A stretch of 64,000 bases of DNA from Gigaspora rosea. Lineage: Eukaryota > Glomeromycota > Glomeromycetes > Diversisporales > Gigasporaceae. The stretch lies in the NCBI GenBank assembly GCA_003550325.1, contig QKWP01000648.1, forward strand, positions 187,671-251,670, in the 5' to 3' direction. The notes below the pieces were generated by a model. The model did no database searches. It was not told the DNA's origin and saw nothing but the letters and a program-made list of their open reading frames with translations. The translations under genes were made by a program, and so were the position numbers. Below are positions 33,741-44,650 of the stretch, piece by piece; the first letter of the stretch is position 1; the number at the start of each line of letters is the position of its first letter.

Positions 33741-34913
33741 AGTCGAAGGTTGAAATCGAAATAGAAAATATAAGGTACAGTATTCTATTATTTTCAAATT
33801 CTGCTAATATAAGAAATGCATTTATTGGCTTAAATCATACAGTATTAATCATTTTTTTTATTTTTTTGTTTAGGCATATGAGCGTCTATAAACAAAATTA
33901 TCAAATTATAGATATTGATTGGCGGTAGCGCTATTACATTAGTACATTATTATTGTAAGAAATAAAAACTTGAGCTCTATGATAGTTTTTAATTTGGCGC
34001 ATAAAATCTGGTTCAATCTCTTACAAATTACATGAATACATAAAATTGTACTTGTTACGAAATGCTATTTTAATATACTGTAAATGATTTCAGTAAACCT
34101 ATTTATAATCAGGTCCCGGGTCGGGTTTCGGTTTTGATGATACGGTTTCGGGTTTGGAAACTGAATCGAATCGAATTTTCGATTCGAGCCCGGTTTTGTA
34201 CAAAACCCGGACCGAACCGGACCGTGCGGAACACTATTTTGCAGTAATGTGACGTGGCGCATGAGAATTAACCAATCGGAGAATATAAATTTTGATCGTC
34301 CCGGATCAGTCCGACATCAAAACAAAACACGTGTACAAGAAGAAAAAAAGCGAAAAGAGCGAAAATACTCGAAAACTAGTGTTTAAATCGGCCTTAAAAA
34401 ACCACATAAAAATGTACGGAACGCATTTTACATATATATAGGGACCTTCTAAGGCTATATACACGAACCCTAACCCTAACCTTAACAATAAAGCCAAAAA
34501 GTTAATCCAAAAACGCCACACCACGTGATGGTCACGTTGCTGCAAAAGTGTCTAGACTCCTGGTGGGCCGGTCAATTATGCGATGAATGCGAAATAAATT
34601 TAAGATTATGCGATCTTTATAGTGTTATGCTACATATACTATTCTCGGAATTATTCGATATTGACAAAAAAAATTGCCTCGACCTTGTTCGTATTTTCAG
34701 TTCGTTCATTTTCTACATCGGAACTTTTCGGAATTCTTTCCCGCATTAGCTATCGTATCTCAAAAAATCGTATCTACCAATCATATTTGAGGCACGTGCC
34801 TGAATGCTTTGTTTGCTTAATTATGCGAAGCAGATGCGATGCGAAAAAATAGTCAATTATGCGCATAGCATATCATCGCATAATCCTGGACACCCTAGTC
34901 TAGACTCCTGGTG

Positions 34914-35577
34914 GGGCCCATGAAAACCTTCATCATTGTTTTTTACACGTGATTAACCATATTTATAATAATCATATTGTGGCCGGGAATCTTCCCACGA
35001 AAGATTCCCGGTCTCATATTGATCATCGGGAAACTCTAATTTTTAATTCTTAATTTTTATTTGAATCATTTTCTTTTTTTGTATTCACGTTTTATCTTCA
35101 GAACTTTTAAAAGACAAAGTAAATAGGCACAGTAAAATGAAGCTAAAAAAAGGCACGATATGAGCAAAGTGAAAGTAAAAGTTTGAAATAAAGTTAAACG
35201 TAGAAGCAAAAAGCAAAGGCGATAAAAAGATAAAACCAATAAAATGATGTAAATAAAAAAAAAACAATAAAAATGATGTAAATAAAAAAAAAAATAAAAT
35301 AAAGCGAAGCACAAAGTTAGTAAAGCACAATACGAATATAAATATGGAACACGTGTAAAAATAATGGTATGGTAGTCCGATTAACATCTAGTAACACGCT
35401 CCTGGGGATTATTTATTTATTTCCTGTGGGGATAATAGTACGTGGATGGCCCTTCGGGCCATCCATGTGCTATGATCATCGGTAAACTCCGTTATAATTT
35501 CTACTAGTGATTGTACCCGGGTAGGATTTGCAATTGTGTGAAATAGTAATTTATCCGGGGAATAAATAGTACTTTAA
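34914..35577. other. Right part of the 5.85-kb insertion with strong hairpins
   Basis: No gene. Contains the hairpin CCGGGAATCTT / AAAGATTCCCGG (34983-35012) and the perfect palindrome TGGATGGCCC-TTC-GGGCCATCCA at about 35443-35465. The minus-strand open frames near 35066-35387 are F/L/Y-rich products of A-rich low-complexity sequence. Confidence 0.45.
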
Positions 35578-37650
35578 AACTGTGAACGCAAATAAAATGA
35601 ACCTAAGTAGTATAGTAATATTCATGGTAAATTAAGATCAAATAGTAAAATAAGCATGAGTTTGAGTAGCTTATTTTAACAAGCTAATGCGTAATAAACA
35701 AGAAATGATACTTTAATTCAAAAATAATTAAATTAGTCAGAAAGTGACAGACTAGACTAGTCCTTACTACACTGGTTAATGAATAATATTAATCACGTTG
35801 GTTGAGTATATGAAATGTTCGAGTTCTGAATCCTCGCATACTATTTTGAGGGGTGTGATTTTTTAAACAACGCCCATGCTCGTTATTTCGCGAAAATACG
35901 GTATAATTTTATTTATACTCTTAAAAGCCCTTCCCAAACACTGACTCTAAATTCACCCTAATGTGAAAATTTTGTGTTGAAAAAGGTTTAAATTTAAAAA
36001 TATTAAACTTAGAAAAATTTAAACTTAAAATTTATATAAAATTTTACACGGTTCCCATTTATGACCGGCGTTTTGAATTTTTTAAATTTTGAGTGAATAT
36101 CACAATAATTATTTTTTTATCTGAATTCTATGAATTCATGGAGTTCAAATGAAAATTTCAACGAATTTTGCCTGAAATATCTTCGTTTAAAAAATTTTTT
36201 TACATTTCTATTTTGATAGGCGCTTTGAACTTTGAATGAAGATATCTTAGCAACCACAAATCTAATTTGAAAAAAAATCTTTTTTTTTTATTTGAATTCT
36301 ATAAATTCATAGGATTCAAATAACAAAAGTTCATAATTTGGCCCGGTAATTGCTTAAATATTTTAAAATTTTGATAATTTGTTTTGATAGGCATTTTGAA
36401 CCTTTTTTTTTAATTCTATGAATTTATAGAATTCAGATTAAAAAAAGTTCATTAAATTTGATTTAATAGTCGTTAGGATATCTTTGTTAAGTTTAAAAGA
36501 AATTTTTATTCTGTAGAGAGGTATGAATAATAGATTTGAGAATAAAAATAAGTATATTTTGTTTTTTTTTCAAACAATTTTACTTATTTATAAAAATTAG
36601 TTTATTGAGAAAATTTATATAGTAATTATTTGTAGTTATACAGTATATAAAAAATTCTTTATTATAAAACGCTCCTATGGTAAATTTGCTCCTATCATTC
36701 ATATGTTTTTATTATATCTCAGCAAAGACCAGGTCAAGTTCGATGAACTTTTTTTTTATTTCAATACTATAAACTGTAGAATTCTAATAAAAAAAAAAGT
36801 TCATTTAATTTTGCCCGGTGGTCGCTGAGATATCTTCACTCAAAGTTTAGAAAAAAAAATTTGACAGTCGGCTCGTTTTGATAGACGTTATAAATTTTTT
36901 TAAAGTTTAAGATATCTTAGCGACTACCAAGTCAAATTCGATGAAATTTTTTTTTTTATTTGAAGTTCATAAGATTTAAATAAAAAAAGCTCATCAAATT
37001 TGCTCAATGACGCTGAGATATAATTTGTTTTCTAGCGTTTTAAATTTTTTTTTTTTTAAAATTTGAACAAATTACCCTAACAACTAACAGGCCAACACAA
37101 CTCAATAAGGCCTAGTAGTTGCTGAGACTAAATTTTAAAAAAAAAAATTCTGCAGGGAGCTTGAATCTTCATTTTTTTTTAAAATTGATTAGTGCCTGCT
37201 TAGAACAAAGTACTATATTTGGACACAGTTTATGGAAAGTTAATAAACCTATATCTGATATCGGATATTCAAGAAATAGACAGTACGGTGAATATTAAGA
37301 GTTGCTGGTGAAAACGATATCACCAATTTTGCCAATTTCATCAATTTCAGCAATATTGGTACCAGCTTCTTTAGTGAATAATTCCCGAGTCATGGTCATG
37401 GAGGATATTAATTTATGGGAACTATAAACAATATTAAAGGTAATTACCAGTAATTAACTAAGTTTTATCAGTACATGAAGACGTTCTGACAAAAATTTTT
37501 AGAATTAAATTAAATTAATTAAATTGCAAATAATTAAATTTTTATTGAATTTATTATAAGAGGCTATAACAAATCTTTGAACCAGTAATGTTTAAAATAT
37601 CAATAATAAGATGTTACAAGAACAATAAAACTTTGCAAGATAAACTTATG
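35578..37650. repeat. Module flank copy D (right part) and palindromic satellite locus 2
   Basis: Colinear with 21396-23458. The flank landmarks (CAGACTAGACTAGTCCTTAC, TTCGAGTTCTGAATCCTCGC) run to about 36100. The ~190-bp palindromic satellite (GAATTCTATGAATTCATGGA-like centres, GATATCTTAGCGACTACC arms) follows to about 37150. A (CACCAATTT)n-like run occurs at about 37320-37360. Confidence 0.65.
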
Positions 37651-37658
37651 TTTAACGT

Positions 37659-38440
37659 TTAATGTCGTTTAATGTCTATATTGCGAGGCAACCCAGTTCT
37701 CACTTGATAAACTTTCAATGCGTTGGATGCCAAACTAATAGCTCCCAAAGAGCCCAGAGCAACATGATATGCATCTTTAGCAGCCCAAGCTGCTGGACCA
37801 GAAGTAACGATAAGGCCAAGTGATGCCACTATTATTTTTTAAAAAAAAGGTATTAAAGGAAATTGTCATTAATAACGTACCAAGAATGTTTTTTCAATAA
37901 TTCAATTTGAAAAATTGATCGAATACTTTATAAACTTACAAGTAGCTACGTTATACCCCGTAGAAAAATCATTTTTGTGAATTAAATATCTATTATATAT
38001 GAAGGAAAAAAAATTAGGTGAGAAATTTTCTTTTGACTCGTATGTGCACAAATTCAATACATACCCTGCTGCACCATAAGCAACACCAATTGCTGTGGCA
38101 ATAACAGCGGTTCTAGGCTGTCTTAAACATTGATATGCATAACCGCTACCGATAAGAGCTGTTAAAAAGAATTTAAATTTTTGGTCAAGTTTTTCCACAA
38201 AATAATAATTTAGTAAAAGTTTATTTTACACCTACTTGCAAAAGACATAAAGTAGTGTGGATAAGGGTCAAAATGTGAGCTCAAAGTTGCTAAAGGTGCT
38301 CCGACTTTTTCAGCGTCAGAAGAATTTGGCGGTAGATGGACGGATGGCGTTGAAGATTTAACATCTTCTTTGACATTATCTTTAACCTCACCAATCTTTT
38401 CTTTAGTTTCGCCAACCTTTTCTTTAGTTTGTGATGACAT
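37659..38440 (-). CDS. Small spliced membrane protein of unknown function (copy D)
   Basis: Minus strand, at least three exons. Exon 1 (38440 to 38236) starts MSSQTKEKVGETKEKIGEVK, a charged amphipathic KEK/EVK repeat, and continues to HFDPYPHYFMSFA. Its donor is GTAGGT. Exon 2 (38158 to 38065), after a CAG acceptor, adds TLIGSGYAYQCLRQPRTAVI and a hydrophobic, glycine/alanine-rich AIGVAYGAAG segment; its donor is GTATGT. The last exon (37828 to 37659) reads ASLGLIVTSGPAAWAAKDAY, then a second hydrophobic stretch, and ends RNIDIKRH. Phase arithmetic requires internal exon(s) of length 3n+2 between 37829 and 38064; candidates near 37935 and 37880 could not be resolved, and one contains TGA where copy C has TGG. 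So this copy may also be damaged. Two or more membrane segments are likely. Family unrecognised. Confidence 0.55.
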
Positions 38441-39205
38441 AGTAGAAAATATGATAAAAATTGGTCGCTAAAAGATGAAGCGTTTTGTTGATTTATATCG
38501 AAAATTTTGTTGGAAATTGCCCTTATTATTAGATGTACGTACGTACGTAAGTACATTGTCATATTTTGATGATGAAATTCTGTCCGACTAACATACATAA
38601 TTATTACGTATTGATATGAATTTCACAAATATACCAAAATCAGGTCAATTTAGCTCATCGTAGGGTTAGATTCGGATACTATTTATAAATTTGGATGTTT
38701 TTTTATTAGCATGAACATTTAGACAGTATCCCAATATAATAGTAATAATTATTCCTTTCACATGTCTAGTAAAATAATAAGTTGCCGCGTTCAATTTAAA
38801 ATTTTTATAGCAAATACTGTTCCTGATTGATTGTCGATACTGTTCTTGATGGGATGAAAAAAAAAAAAAAAAAAAAAGAAGTTTTACGTATCATTTCTGA
38901 TAGGGCTTTTAACGAAACCTCGAACTTAATTTCTCATAGCAATGTTTTATTATAATGGGAATGCTAAAATCATGAACCGTGGTTAATTCATAACGTTGAT
39001 TTCGACTTACCTAAATATTTATTCTTAAAATTTCTTAAAATAATAATATACGCCCATGGCGTTATTTGAGACACGTAATTTTGAAAAGACCTAAATAAGC
39101 AAAAAAATTTCTACTGTAGCAATAAAATTACGATTAAATTAATTATTAGCTTACATAGGGCTGAGAAATTTTTAATAAATGACCGAAAACTAATTTCTAT
39201 GCAAA
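38441..39205. other. Upstream region of the membrane-protein gene, duplicated segment
   Basis: Colinear with 25041-25622 (shared CGCCCATGGCGTTATTTGAG). It includes an ACGTACGTACGTA run (about 38535-38549) and an extra poly-A-bearing block around 38830-38930 absent from copy C. The duplication ends near 39200. Confidence 0.5.
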
Positions 39206-39450
39206 TTATTTCCGATTTTTTTTTTTTTTTTCTGAATTATTTGTTGCAAATTTTTACGCCGAAACTCGATACGAAAATCGGATGTTTTGAAAATCGGATT
39301 TTTTTTTTTTTAATCCCATTAAGAACAGTACCGACGATCCATCAGGAACGCATCTCAAATATCATCGGTAATAAATTTTTTTGGTTTAAAATTAATTTAG
39401 CGTGACCAAATTTTTTTTGGATTAATATAAAAAAAAAAAACATCGGTTAC

Positions 39451-39613
39451 AATTTTCCCGATAGTCATTTCCCCGACAGGCCATTTACCTGACACACAAG
39501 GTGATAATTTACTATCAGCTATAAAATGATATACGTTACGTATCTATAATTATAAACCTGCTAATCCTAATCCAGACAAATGGCCTGTCGGGGAAATGAC
39601 CATCGGAGAAATT
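39451..39613. mobile_element. 163-bp MITE (TTTCCCCGACAGGCCATTT ends)
   Basis: Inverted repeats of about 40 bp: CATTTCCCCGACAGGCCATT on the left against AATGGCCTGTCGGGGAAATG on the right. Outer halves are AATTTTCCCGAT and ATCGGAGAAATT. Coding-free. Confidence 0.75.
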
Positions 39614-39879
39614 ACATCGTAAAAAATCGGGTGGTTTTTTTTTTTGGGATAATCAGTACATCATACACAATTTAATTAATGTTAGCCGAATTTTTAACTA
39701 AATTTTTTTAAGCAAATCTTGATTGGTTAGAATCTTGATGACATATAATAGTAGATAGGGACCGACAAAATTTTGAAACCAAATTTTTCAAATTTTTTAA
39801 CATTAACCAAAGTTTTTCATACTTTTCATTATTAAAAACAGTAATTAAGTTTTACGAAATTTAACAGTTAGAATTTTGA

Positions 39880-40592
39880 TAGTGATGTTAAGTGGTTCGT
39901 TCAGTTCAGTTTCGGTCCAGTCCCATAAAGTTCAAAGAAAAAAATGAACTGAACTGAAGTTTATATACTTCAGTTCAATTTTAAAGTTTAAACTTGAGTT
40001 CATAAACTTAAAGTATGAACTTGAGGTTAACTTTGAAGTTCAAACTCTAGTTCATGAACCTAAGTTCACTAGAGCTATTATCTGGTAAGAAAATAATTAT
40101 CCAGGCAGGTCAGATATTGTCTGACCTGCCTGGATAATTATTTCTTACTTAGTCACAATAAATGTTAGTTAGATTTATAGGTAGACGAATTAGACGAAAC
40201 CTCGAAGTTTCACACTAACAAAACTACGTACATACTAACAAATTAAGATTGCATCATAACTTGCTGTACAATAGAATCATATGACTTTGCTGTAACTTGG
40301 TTGACAAAATGTCTTCGTACAAAGATTCGACATGCCGTATTACAAATTATATTTAATATACTGATAATTTCTTTATCATACGTATTACGATTTTGTTATA
40401 ACCAGGTTCATATAAACTGAGTTTTCAAACCAGTTTTATAAGCTAAATTTATAAACTGGGTATATAAATCAGATTTATAAACTAGATTATAAAACTGGTT
40501 CAAGAACTTGTCGTTAATTTTTCAATGAACCAGGTCCGAACCTGGTTCAAACTACTCTTTTTAGCCGTTCATTCAAAGACTTAACATCCCTA
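39880..40592. mobile_element. 713-bp nonautonomous hAT-type element
   Basis: Left end TAGTGATGTTAAGTGGTTCG; right end inverted TAGGGATGTTAAGTCTTTGA. Flanking 8-mers AATTTTGA (39872-39879) and AATTCTGA (40593-40600) differ by one transition, consistent with an aged target duplication. Subterminal AGTTCA and AACCTGGTTCA-type motifs fill both sides. A perfect hairpin element is nested at 40085-40148. No transposase. Confidence 0.8.
40085..40148. repeat. Perfect 64-bp hairpin nested in the hAT-type element
   Basis: GTAAGAAAATAATTATCCAG then GCAGGTCAGA pairs with TCTGACCTGC then CTGGATAATTATTTCTTAC around a short loop. The arms are about 29 bp with one unpaired A. Could be a tiny foldback insertion or a small-RNA precursor-like stem; no further evidence. 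Confidence 0.7.
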
Positions 40593-41087
40593 AATTCTGA
40601 TATATGACAATGCATTAGATTATACAGCATAATGTAGTACAATATATACTAGAGATTGGAACCGGTTGGAAATTTAAAACCCCGAATTGGATTGAGTTTA
40701 AGCCGAATTTAAATCGGGTTGCTTGTAATATCTGATATATATTTCCATAATAAACCCGAATTTAGGGTGCTCTCAATCATCTCTCACAATGGAATCGACT
40801 AGTTATAGAGATCGTGCACAAGTACTACGATTAACAGAAGTAATCCTTACGGTAATTTTGCCAAAGATTCATGTCGCGAAATGCAGATATTGAATTTTAG
40901 CCAATCAGTGCAACTTTATGATAAAAAAAGATGGTCGGAGACCATCTTTTTTTTCATCGCGATAATGAACTCGCTTGGCCGAATAATTTATTTTCTACTA
41001 ATCAAAAATTGAACTCTGACCTATTACCTTAATTTTAACCTCGTTTTGTTAGAGTTTACAACCGAATAAAACATTGTCGTTATTTAT
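40593..41087. other. Intergenic; contains a strong A/T-tailed hairpin
   Basis: AAAAAAAGATGGTC-GGA-GACCATCTTTTTTT at about 40924-40952 is a perfect stem. The surrounding sequence (about 40890-41045) shares a repeat with 18560-18720. No gene. Confidence 0.5.
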
Positions 41088-41303
41088 TGTCACGGATGAT
41101 CGTGAGATCAATGATGTGAAATTTGGGTGTCGCAATTTGAAAATATAACTCTTTTATTAATAACTTAGCCTTACATCCTAACTTAACTATAAAAAAAAAA
41201 GCTGACAAATAAGGCCCAAAAAAAATTTAAAAATCGTGCGTACGTACATAAACTGTAAAATAGATCCAAATTTCATCATCTAATTTCACGATCATCCGTG
41301 ACA
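41088..41303. mobile_element. 216-bp MITE (TGTCACGGATGATCGTGA ends)
   Basis: TGTCACGGATGATCGTGAGA at the left pairs with TCACGATCATCCGTGACA at the right. Inner arms (GATGTGAAATTTGGGT against ATCCAAATTTCATCATC) extend the repeat. No coding capacity. Confidence 0.75.
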
Positions 41304-41510
41304 TTTACTACAAAACTGGCTGATTTACAACTAAAACCAACTCAATTTAAGGTCGAATTGAACAAACTGGTTCTAACATCTAGTATATACCTATTTCTTC
41401 ATAAGAGGTTTTTCCATATACCAACATTTAAAGTCTAGTTTCAAGAATAGTGATATTTTCGTGTTCATCACCGGCCTAAATTAGAGTTAGTGTTAGGATT
41501 AGGTGATGAT

Positions 41511-41854
41511 ATGGAGTGTCTTCAATTAAAAGGGCCCATTTTTACATATATTTTATTTTGAGATATTTGAGTTTAATTATTTGTTTTGATTTTCGGACTG
41601 ATCCGGGATCAATCAAATTTCACGATATTGATTGGTTAAAGACGGCAGGTGACTATCGGGTAAACTCGTGACGTGTTGGCTCTACGCAGCCTCATGTAAT
41701 TTTTCTTTTTACATTATCTTGATTTTTTATTATGTAATTCGACTTTCATTTATAATTAAAAAAAGTCAATCATGTCAAAATTTATATGAATTTAACGAAA
41801 ACTCATTTTTCAAAAAAATGTAAAAATGGGCCCTTTTAATTGAAGACACCCCAT
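41511..41854. mobile_element. 344-bp MITE (ATGGAGTGTCTTCAATTAAA ends)
   Basis: GTGTCTTCAATTAAAAGGGC then CCATTTTTACA pairs with TGTAAAAATGG then GCCCTTTTAATTGAAGACAC. The terminal repeat is about 35 bp. The interior is non-coding. Confidence 0.78.
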
Positions 41855-44057
41855 ATAATTTAGGCCAATTTATTAGTGCTAATAGCATACCTTACAAGGT
41901 TGCGCTCCAGATTAGTTCGGGATGGCTAGTCCGGAATTCAAATTTCTCAATTGATTGTTGACTTATATATGTTGTGCGTCAGATTAAAACTTGCGTCAGA
42001 TTGAATCTGACGCACGTCAGATGACTATCAGCTGACCAGCATTAAATGATCGGCAACAACTGGCCTAAATTAACCTCTACCTTTACCGTAATTTTACCCT
42101 AACCCTAATCTAATTTAGGCCGGGTTTAATCTGAAGCAAGAATCGATCTGACGCACGACATATACATGCGTACTGTAAATTTGAAAATAATGTATATCTC
42201 TTTGCAATCGGTAAACTACTTATTCTTTTATACAATAATCTCTTGGCAATATGTTTATTAAGTTGTTTAACGAACTTTTTTTTAACAAAAAAAAGTTTTC
42301 TTAGCAAATATATTAATTAAGATTATTTAACAAACTCTTTTTTTAACAAAAAAATTACTTAACAGATTTATACATTTATTTAATGAAATTTTTTTAAAAA
42401 ACTAAAGAAATTAATTTTTTTTCATATACAGTCAACTCTCTATATGACCTTCTTTTTTCATTATAGTTAGTTCATTATAAAAAATTGCTATAATTTGTTA
42501 CAATAAAAGTAATGTTAAAGATTATTTAAGAATTAAGAAATAATTTCTTACAAAATACAAATAAGTTGTTTAAAAAAAATTTTAGCGGATAAATTAACCC
42601 TTTTAAAAAACTGCTTGTTTTTATTGATAAATTTAAGGTGTGAAGTTGCATAATTATTAGGACAAGTTTATATAATTTTAAAGAATTTGAAGTAGAATTA
42701 GTAAATTCAAATAAATAGAATTCTTTTTTGATTTTCTTTAATGTTATATGCAAATAAAGATATAAAATATTAGTTACTAAGTGCAGTGCAAAGAAAGTCG
42801 ACTTGTAACATAGATTATTATTATTGTCAAAATCAACGAAATCAGGGATTATTCGTTATCAACTACGCCTGAAAAAAGTTGCAGTCACGTGGTCATCGAA
42901 AAATTTTTAAATTTCATTTATATTAGGGTTAGGGTCTATGTTAAATTTAAGGATTAGAAGTTCTGATAGCAAATCGCTCAAGGATAACATTGGCTAATGC
43001 GCAGAGGTTGTTTCTTATGAAAAGTTTTAGTAATAACAAAATGAACGTTTGTTTTGAATCTTCCTGACTGTTGACAGGTCGGAAATTCGGCGAGTCGGTT
43101 GCTTGATCGGAGGTAGCTTCGGGTAACTAAAGTTTATGTTTAAATCGGTTCGAAAGAGGCGTGTTAGATTTTGCGAGTGGTTAATAGGGTTTCGGGATAG
43201 TTTAAGGAAATATTCTTAGTAACAATTTAGCGATTATTATGTATCGAGTTATAGATAGATTTTATGACTTAATAAAAACGCTTTTTTATTTGTATGTATT
43301 ATTTAATAAAGCAAAGGTGGGAAAATTACTTTCTCCCAAAGGGTCATACGGCCTTTATTTATAAATATTGAACTTAAATGTTTACATCACATGAATCATC
43401 CAGATCACTATGATCATTAATATACCTCAGATCGGCCCTATAACCAATATCTTTATCAGTTTTGTTCCCTCCTATCACTGATATCATCCGAATTACCATA
43501 TCCTCCCGATCCAAGAGTATCTGAGATATCGGGGATTTCTGGCCGGTAAGTCCTAATTTGGACTTCCCGGGGTCATGTGGTCACGTGCCTGCTGTCAGCA
43601 ATTTTTTGAAAGAAATTGAAATTTTTATCCCAAATCGAAATTCATCGAAATCTTTTTAACTTTTTTCAATCATGTGACATAAAATGATTGACTTTGATTG
43701 TGCCAGTCATATGATGGCGATTTCAAATAGTGACCTTCTTTTAATTCCAGCCGGGATCACATGATTACGGCTAACTCAATGCTAATTCTGGCAAAAATCG
43801 AAATAAATCGAAATTTTTGGCTAAATCAATCGAAATTTTTGCTTAGAATCAAAAAATAATATTTACATGTCCTGCTGTCAGGTCACGTTTTCGGTCTCAC
43901 ACCGTGTTTGTTTCACCAGATCATAATCGATTATTGCGCAGTTCTTACAGACAGTAAGTACAGCGCAATTCACAATATTACTAAAATCACTAACCCTAAC
44001 TGCAAGGACCTGAAAAAATATCAATTTGTTTTTGGCAAAAATATCTATTGACTTGGG
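41855..44057. other. Gene-free stretch
   Basis: Telomere-like CCCTAACCC units at about 42098-42110 and TTAGGG units near 42925. CAGTCAACTCTCTATATGAC at about 42429-42448 resembles a pogo/Tigger-type terminal repeat, but no partner end was found. Bases 43300-43900 hold short palindromes (AAGTCC..GGACTT) and CTGCTGTCAG motifs. Minus-strand open frames at 42110-42753 are low-complexity. Confidence 0.4.
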
Positions 44058-44294
44058 CTGTCGTCAATAGAAATCAAGCAGATTGAAATTTCGAAAAAAA
44101 ACTAATGCCCTAACTTTCTCACTCATGGTCTGATAAATTTCGAGGCAATTCTCATGATTTAATAGTCAAAAGAAAGCTCAATATCTAAGCCTTCTTTTGA
44201 CTGCTAAAATATGAAAATAGTATTGAGTTATGGGGGTAAAAGTTAGGTATTATTTTTTTTTTGAAATGTCAATCTGCTTGATTTCTATTGACAG
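44058..44294. mobile_element. 237-bp MITE (CTGTC-AATAGAAATCAAGCAG ends)
   Basis: CAATAGAAATCAAGCAGATT near the left end pairs with AATCTGCTTGATTTCTATTG near the right end (the latter on the minus strand of the same motif). CTGTC and GACAG close the ends. Inner arms share GTTAGG and CCCTAAC-type text and AAAAGAAAGC/CTTCTTTTG. Confidence 0.65.
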
Positions 44295-44650
44295 TAATAC
44301 TTATTAAAAAAGCCCTTTTTTGCAATTTTTTGAAAATTATTTATTTGATTTTTGAATAGATATTTATTCAATAAAAAAGGTTGTTATAAGCAATAAGAGC
44401 TAATTGTATAATAAAATGATCCACAAAATGAACTTGAAGTAAAAAATTTTATATGTATGGTCACACAGTCTAGTTCATTAAATATTTTATATTAAACATA
44501 AGATTGCAAAGGCTTTTTATCTAAAAGTTCAATTGCAAAAAAATTTTATATATTTAAGTAGTATTTGACTAGCTCTATTCAACTATATATTTAGTTTTAA
44601 GCTTTTTAAAACTTTAACTTTTAAAAAAAGCTATTTAAAAATTCCAGCAT

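Larger units (their letters stand above)
30507..34236 (+). mobile_element. Autonomous hAT transposon, 3.73 kb, apparently complete
   Basis: Perfect 8-bp target duplication TTTTGCAG at 30499-30506 and 34237-34244. The duplicated site is inside the left terminal repeat of MITE alpha 2, and removing one copy restores the alpha sequence. Terminal inverted repeats are TAGTGTTCCGCA on both ends. CCGAACC/CCCGAACCCG subterminal repeats occur at 30519-30620 and, inverted, 34110-34220. One intact transposase gene (31090-33057, plus strand). The clean TSD and intact gene suggest recent insertion. Downstream of the transposase are three Sel1-like fragments. Confidence 0.95.
30481..34565. mobile_element. 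MITE alpha copy 2 (interrupted by the hAT transposon)
   Basis: Left terminal repeat CACCAGGGGTCTAGACACTT at 30481; the right end reads AAGTGTCTAGACTCCTGGTG to 34565. Minus the hAT and one TSD copy it is about 347 bp and closely matches alpha 1 throughout, including GATCGTCCCGGATCAG and the CCCTAACCCTAACC run. It sits inside beta. Confidence 0.88.
30436..34897. mobile_element. hAT-type MITE beta (interrupted by MITE alpha 2)
   Basis: Ends TAGGGTGTTCAGGATTATGC on the left and, inverted, TAGGGTGTCCAGGATTATGC on the right. Perfect 8-bp duplication GTCTAGAC at 30428-30435 and 34898-34905, which lies in the right terminal repeat of alpha 1. Its own sequence is 30436-30480 plus 34566-34897 (about 377 bp), rich in ATTATGCGAT subterminal motifs. 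No coding capacity. Confidence 0.88.
30099..34913. mobile_element. MITE alpha copy 1 (interrupted by element beta)
   Basis: Terminal repeats CACCAGGGGTCTAGACACTT at 30099 and, inverted, ..AAGTGTCTAGAC at 30424-30435, continuing as TCCTGGTG at 34906-34913 after the beta insertion. The uninterrupted length would be about 345 bp. The interior carries CCCTAACCCTAACC telomere-like units (about 30345-30360). Compare the second copy, alpha 2. Confidence 0.85.

Noticed and set aside
34306-34852. Several 74-79 codon frames
   Set aside because: Lie within MITE alpha 2 and MITE beta sequence; the same text occurs in alpha 1 without conserved frame.
35066-35387. Overlapping minus-strand F/Y/L-rich frames of 82 and 100 codons
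   Set aside because: Low-complexity A-rich sequence (AAATAAAAAAA and AAAGTAAA units) on the plus strand; no domain-like features.
42429-42448. pogo/Tigger-like terminal repeat CAGTCAACTCTC
   Set aside because: Only one end found; no partner end, transposase or TA duplication pair could be shown.
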